8,972 nt of DNA from Lachnospiraceae bacterium UBA7109 (lineage in GTDB: Bacteria > Bacillota > Clostridia > Lachnospirales > Lachnospiraceae). This document shows positions 5,863-8,972 of the stretch, one piece after another (positions within the stretch are counted from its first letter, which is position 1; each line of letters begins with the position of its first letter). The stretch covers positions 1 to 8,972 of the forward strand of contig DKYD01000047.1 in NCBI GenBank assembly GCA_002492335.1, given 5' to 3'. Position numbers and translations under genes: made by a program. Below the pieces are notes generated by a model. That model saw only the letters and a program-made list of their open reading frames with translations. It had not been told where the DNA came from and did no database searches.

Positions 5863-8800
5863 CGGTATATCCTCTTTCACTACAACTGTCATTGTTACCT
5901 TTTTATTTTCCGGAAGAATTTCGCGTTCTTCTGTCATATCCAGAATCGGCGCATCATCCACACCAAAATGTACGATTCTTAAGAAGGTATCCCTCTGGAA
6001 TCGACTGCTGTCACCTCTTCCATGGAAAACATTGATCAGATTACCGTCCGAGTCCTGTACATAAGAATTGTGCCCCGGTCCATTATAGCCTTCTACTGAC
6101 AATCCTGTCAGCACCGGATAATTTGATTTCTTCCATGCACTCTTATCCATAAAGTCGTCATTCAGATCAATACTTGCCATACCTACACAGTAAGTCTCGT
6201 CAGTTGCGCCGCCGGAATAAGTCAGATACATTTTATCATCTCTGATAATTACAAATGGTCCTTCGATTACAAATGTATGATTTCTCTCCCATCCATACTC
6301 ACAATCCAGAATCTTTACTGCGTCGCTGATTAACTGATATGGTTTGTTTTTGTCAATTTCTCCAATCCACAGATCAGACGTACCGCCGTTAACACCAAAA
6401 TTACGCTGTGCCCATACAACATAATCTCTTCCGTCATAACTGAAATGGGTCATATCAAGTGTAATTCCGCCATAAGGCTCTGCAAGCGGTTCTCCATCCT
6501 TATTCAAAAACCGATGTAGGTCTCCCCAATCATTATAATTCGTCGGATCTGTTCCGGTCAGTTTCATAAACATACTTTGTACGTTAAATCCACTGCCATG
6601 GTTTGTTGTAAAGAACAGACACAACTCTCCATTTACCACATGAAGCTCCGGAGCCCAGTGATTAAACGGTGTGTCATATCCATACGCTGTTCCTTTTGCC
6701 GCGTCAAAAATCAAATGCTGCTGCACTTTATTTAATTCCGTAACACGATCTGCTTCTCTGATATAAATATTTCCATTACTATTTGCTTCCGTAGTCGATA
6801 CAAAATAATACTTTCCATTATATTGTACTATATTCGGATCCGCACGGTCTGCAAGGAACGGATAATTGTCTTTTGTCTCATCCGAGATCTGCTTAATTGT
6901 TCCGGTAACTGTATAAGTTCCTTCTTTATTAAAATCAACCTGATTAAGTTCCGACTGATTCCACATTACAGTCTTTTCTGCACTGGAACCATCCGAATAA
7001 TTTGCTGTTACTTTTGTATCCTTAAGCTCTTTTACTTCTCCCGGCTTTACAGTAATCGTCGGATTCTCTACTGTCGTATTCACAACCTTTTCCAGCTTAT
7101 TTAACAAAACTGCTTTTTCAGCTGCTGTCACACCAAGCACATTTCCCGGTATCGCATATGGAATATCCGTCTTCACATAACTGTTTTGAATTGGTACTGA
7201 CGGTTCTGCCGTTGTAAATGTTTTGAAATCTGTCTCTGCACTTGTCCATGTAATATAATAGCTGTCTTTTACTGCATCATACATACACGCCGGACTGGAA
7301 ATATGCTCTGTGTTACTCAGGCGAATCATTCCCACTTCTTCATAAGAAATCAAATCATCAGAGGTAAAGAAAAGGAGCGTTCCTGCTGCATCGGCGACTG
7401 TCTGACCTTCCTCGACACGAACAGCCAGCACGCCAAAACTACCGTCTTTCATACGGAAAATATATGGCTCCTTCAAAAATTTTGTCACTGCACCCTGCGC
7501 TTTTGCAAACAGAATTCCTGTATTATTTAAAAGCGCTCTGTAATCTGTACCGTCTGCACTATATCCAAGATGCATACTGCTTGTAACAAATTCATTATAC
7601 ATTCCATTTTTACTGGAATCGACCTGTCTTGTATAAGACAATACATACGCACTGTCCTTTCCCATTAATTTTACCTTGAACTCTTTTTTCAATGTCTGTC
7701 CGCCAACAGAGAACTCTGCCGTAAGACTGACGTCTGTAAGCCCTGTTTTAGAAGGAGTAATCTTTCCAGTCTTAACATCAATATCTTCACAGTCGCTTTC
7801 CCACTTAACCGGCATACTCATAATTTCAAGCGGGAGCGTATCATTTGCAGTCATATAATAAGGAAGAATTAAATACTGGTTCAGGATTACATCGGCGACG
7901 CCATCTTTTCTCACTACATTAGCAGTATATGTCTTCTCCAAAGACATTCCGTTCAGCGTAAAGGTTGCTGTCAGATTCACTTTCGTATCTGCATTTCCCG
8001 GTGTAACTTTTCCGTCATTAGCAATAACATCTGTAGCAGAGGACTTCCATGTAATCACGGAACCGTTTACATCTCCGGTTTTCGGAAGATTTAAGTCCCC
8101 TACAACAGCCGAAAGATTGCCCGGATTCATTGCTTCCATATCCTCCTGGATCATCTGCCTTGTGTACACTGCACTCTCAGTATAAATTGTTTTCACCTGT
8201 GAATCTGTCAAAGTCTGATTATAAATCTTAAAGTCAGACACTACTGCATCACTGTATCTGTCTCCTCCCCAGTTTGACTTTGCCAGATAACCCAAAACAC
8301 CATTTCCTCCGAATATCTCATCCAGATTATGATTATGGTCTAAAGTTCCAATTAATTCACCATTGATATATACCTTCAGGCGCTGTCCCTCTGACGTCAC
8401 CGTCATAATACTGAACTTTTGCGTGTCCAGTGTGACCGTATTCATACCCGGAACTGCATTTTCAATTCCTCCGGCTCCCTGAGTTTTAGTCGCAACATTG
8501 ATTTTGCTGTCTCCCAGTCTCGGATTAAAAAACAGATAATCCGTAGCATCTCCTGTACCAATCGTCCACAAAAACTGGAACTGTGCCGTACGTGGCATCA
8601 AAGTCATCTCAACACTGAAATTAGATTTGTAATTTGTAAGACTGTCCTTAATGGATAAGGGAAGATCCACATACGGTCCATCTGCCCCCGCATCTCCCCC
8701 GGGGAATTCCAAAATGGCGTCTCCTGCTTCCTCTTTAAAATCAGAATCAGAAATATTATGCAGTACCCCATGATTATTATTTCCTGATTGGTCAGTCAGC

Positions 8801-8934
8801 TGTGTGCCATTATGAGACATATCATAATGTACTGCAAGATCATAATCTTCCGCCAGCGCTGCCTTTGCGCTAATCGGAAGTGTACCCAGAATTGTCACGC
8901 CTGTTAACAACAGTGCAAGTAATTTTTTCTTCAA
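5290..8934 (-). CDS. Secreted SLH-anchored multidomain GH43 glycosidase
   Basis: A complete 1214-residue surface enzyme, probably an alpha-L-arabinofuranosidase or beta-xylosidase acting on arabinoxylan or arabinan. Order: signal peptide (1-28, cleavage near AKA or ALA), LamG/concanavalin-like domain (about 30-250), two atrophied bacterial Ig domains (260-342 and 344-425), a propeller-like segment with YVLSYTR and KEPYIFR motifs (428-570), a Big_4-type Ig domain (624-682), the GH43 five-bladed propeller (about 690-1005), and three SLH repeats (1027-1070, 1088-1132, 1153-1207). The catalytic triad is visible: base Asp699 in RADPN, pKa modulator Asp827 in TLDMTHF, and acid Glu891 in IEGPF. His955 in GPGHNSY fits the propeller-centre metal site. 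The start is TTG at 8934: GGGAGG lies eight bases upstream and no ATG or GTG lies in frame between it and the window edge. The gene ends with TAG and is followed by its own terminator. Substrate is not determinable from sequence alone. Confidence 0.93.
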   Translation of the reverse strand: MKKKLLALLLTGVTILGTLPISAKAALAEDYDLAVHYDMSHNGTQLTDQSGNNNHGVLHNISDSDFKEEAGDAILEFPGGDAGADGPYVDLPLSIKDSLTNYKSNFSVEMTLMPRTAQFQFLWTIGTGDATDYLFFNPRLGDSKINVATKTQGAGGIENAVPGMNTVTLDTQKFSIMTVTSEGQRLKVYINGELIGTLDHNHNLDEIFGGNGVLGYLAKSNWGGDRYSDAVVSDFKIYNQTLTDSQVKTIYTESAVYTRQMIQEDMEAMNPGNLSAVVGDLNLPKTGDVNGSVITWKSSATDVIANDGKVTPGNADTKVNLTATFTLNGMSLEKTYTANVVRKDGVADVILNQYLILPYYMTANDTLPLEIMSMPVKWESDCEDIDVKTGKITPSKTGLTDVSLTAEFSVGGQTLKKEFKVKLMGKDSAYVLSYTRQVDSSKNGMYNEFVTSSMHLGYSADGTDYRALLNNTGILFAKAQGAVTKFLKEPYIFRMKDGSFGVLAVRVEEGQTVADAAGTLLFFTSDDLISYEEVGMIRLSNTEHISSPACMYDAVKDSYYITWTSAETDFKTFTTAEPSVPIQNSYVKTDIPYAIPGNVLGVTAAEKAVLLNKLEKVVNTTVENPTITVKPGEVKELKDTKVTANYSDGSSAEKTVMWNQSELNQVDFNKEGTYTVTGTIKQISDETKDNYPFLADRADPNIVQYNGKYYFVSTTEANSNGNIYIREADRVTELNKVQQHLIFDAAKGTAYGYDTPFNHWAPELHVVNGELCLFFTTNHGSGFNVQSMFMKLTGTDPTNYNDWGDLHRFLNKDGEPLAEPYGGITLDMTHFSYDGRDYVVWAQRNFGVNGGTSDLWIGEIDKNKPYQLISDAVKILDCEYGWERNHTFVIEGPFVIIRDDKMYLTYSGGATDETYCVGMASIDLNDDFMDKSAWKKSNYPVLTGLSVEGYNGPGHNSYVQDSDGNLINVFHGRGDSSRFQRDTFLRIVHFGVDDAPILDMTEEREILPENKKVTMTVVVKEDIPERPFVDVDKETGNWYYDAVYYNYDRKIINGVNPTHFEPLSNLARAQFAIILHNMEGKPAVAYEPKFKDVAEGQWYTNAILWASSKEIVTGYTDGSEKFGWGDNILREQMAVMMYRYAKNFKKYDVSDSANFDSFTDAALVNDYAKEAMKWAVGTGIITGKDNGTRLDPLGNASRAECAIIIQRFLEKYDK
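5629..5866 (-). repeat. SLH-coding direct repeat, copy 2 (within GH43 gene)
   Basis: The partner of 1-238, at a constant offset of 5628 bases and with no gaps. The five residue differences seen are Glu/Lys, Ser/Asn, Lys/Arg, Met/Ile and Ser/Ala. Shared DNA at this level between otherwise unrelated enzymes points to module shuffling or gene conversion of a common anchor cassette. Confidence 0.9.
5920..6867 (-). other. GH43 catalytic five-bladed propeller domain
   Basis: Residues about 690-1005 of the 1214-residue protein. Blade 1 carries RADPNIVQYNGKYYFVST with Asp699. Next comes HWAPELH (759-765), a typical GH43 second-blade motif. Asp827 sits in TLDMTHFSYDGRDYVVWA, Glu891 in VIEGPFVIIRDDKMYLTYSG, and His955 in GPGHNSY. 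All three acids needed for inverting hydrolysis are present, so the domain should be active. I could not assign a GH43 subfamily. Confidence 0.9.
7225..7653 (-). other. Incomplete GH43-like propeller segment upstream of the catalytic domain
   Basis: Residues about 428-570 read like the first two or three blades of another glycosidase-type propeller: AYVLSYTRQV, SMHLGYSADGTDYRALLNN, KFLKEPYIFRMKDGSFGVLAV, TLLFFTSDDLISYEEVG and SSPACMYDAVKDSYYITWTS. No Asp/Asp/Glu triad is recognisable. It is followed by a linker and a Big_4-type Ig domain before the true GH43 domain. It may be a non-catalytic accessory or binding domain derived from a GH43 fold. The assignment rests on motif resemblance only. 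Confidence 0.5.
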
Positions 8935-8942
8935 AAATGTTA

Positions 8943-8961
8943 CCTCCCTTTTTAAAAGGGG
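8943..8961 (-). promoter_or_regulatory. RBS of the GH43 gene overlapped by a small palindrome
   Basis: GGGAGG (8948-8943 on the minus strand) lies eight bases before the TTG start. Its first three bases also end a palindrome, CCCTTT-TAA-AAAGGG, which can fold into a six-pair hairpin with a very short loop. This could partly mask the ribosome binding site and, with the weak TTG start, limit translation. The promoter itself lies beyond the right edge; the 38 leader bases shown contain no recognisable -10 element. Confidence 0.4.
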
Positions 8962-8972
8962 CTGTCGCTTTA

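Noticed and set aside
1..5866. The two 238-base direct repeats as ends of a mobile element
   Set aside because: They are in-frame parts of SLH domains in two genes, with no transposase, terminal inverted repeats or target-site duplication. Domain sharing explains them better.
130..8658. Many plus-strand open reading frames of 60-115 codons (for example 3526-3873 and 5707-5982)
   Set aside because: All lie opposite the three long minus-strand genes, lack convincing ribosome binding sites and give low-complexity Cys/His/Ser/Leu-rich translations with no recognisable family. They are antisense shadows.
5290..8934. The GH43 protein as a catalytically dead or frameshifted enzyme
   Set aside because: The frame is intact over 1214 codons, and Asp699, Asp827, Glu891 and His955 are all in their expected motifs.

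Overview
The window looks like chromosomal DNA from an anaerobic, fibre-degrading Firmicute, most likely a gut Clostridia/Lachnospiraceae-type bacterium. The reasons are Gram-positive AGGAGG-type ribosome binding sites, moderate-to-low GC with very AT-rich spacers, S-layer-homology (SLH) cell-surface anchors, a Gram-positive style lipoprotein, and multidomain glycoside hydrolases decorated with bacterial Ig-like domains and carbohydrate-binding modules. The family-level placement is inference; no rRNA or marker gene is present.

Layout: all three genes lie on the minus strand, so they read from right to left. From 8934 down to 5290 is a complete 1214-residue secreted protein with a LamG-like domain, atrophied Ig-like domains, a partial propeller-like segment, a GH43 catalytic domain with all three catalytic acids visible, and three C-terminal SLH repeats. 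It is followed by a hairpin terminator (about 5238-5274) and a 211-base AT-rich spacer. That spacer carries a promoter whose -10 box sits inside a perfect inverted repeat. From this promoter reads a two-gene operon: a 406-residue lipoprotein that joins a beta-propeller-like region to a C-terminal rhodanese domain (5078-3858), and, 17 bases later, a GH3 glycosidase of the beta-xylosidase/alpha-arabinofuranosidase clade. The GH3 gene starts at 3840 and runs off the left edge after 1280 codons, inside its SLH region.

Taken together this is a surface hemicellulose (xylan/arabinoxylan-type) utilisation locus. GH43 and GH3 enzymes commonly cooperate in removing arabinose and xylose units. Both enzymes here are secreted and carry nearly identical SLH anchors, so they should sit on the same cell-wall polymer. 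The odd member is the rhodanese-propeller lipoprotein, which is translationally close to the GH3 enzyme but has no obvious role in glycan breakdown. It is the best candidate in the window for something not well described. I see no RNA genes, insertion sequences, CRISPR arrays or phage genes.
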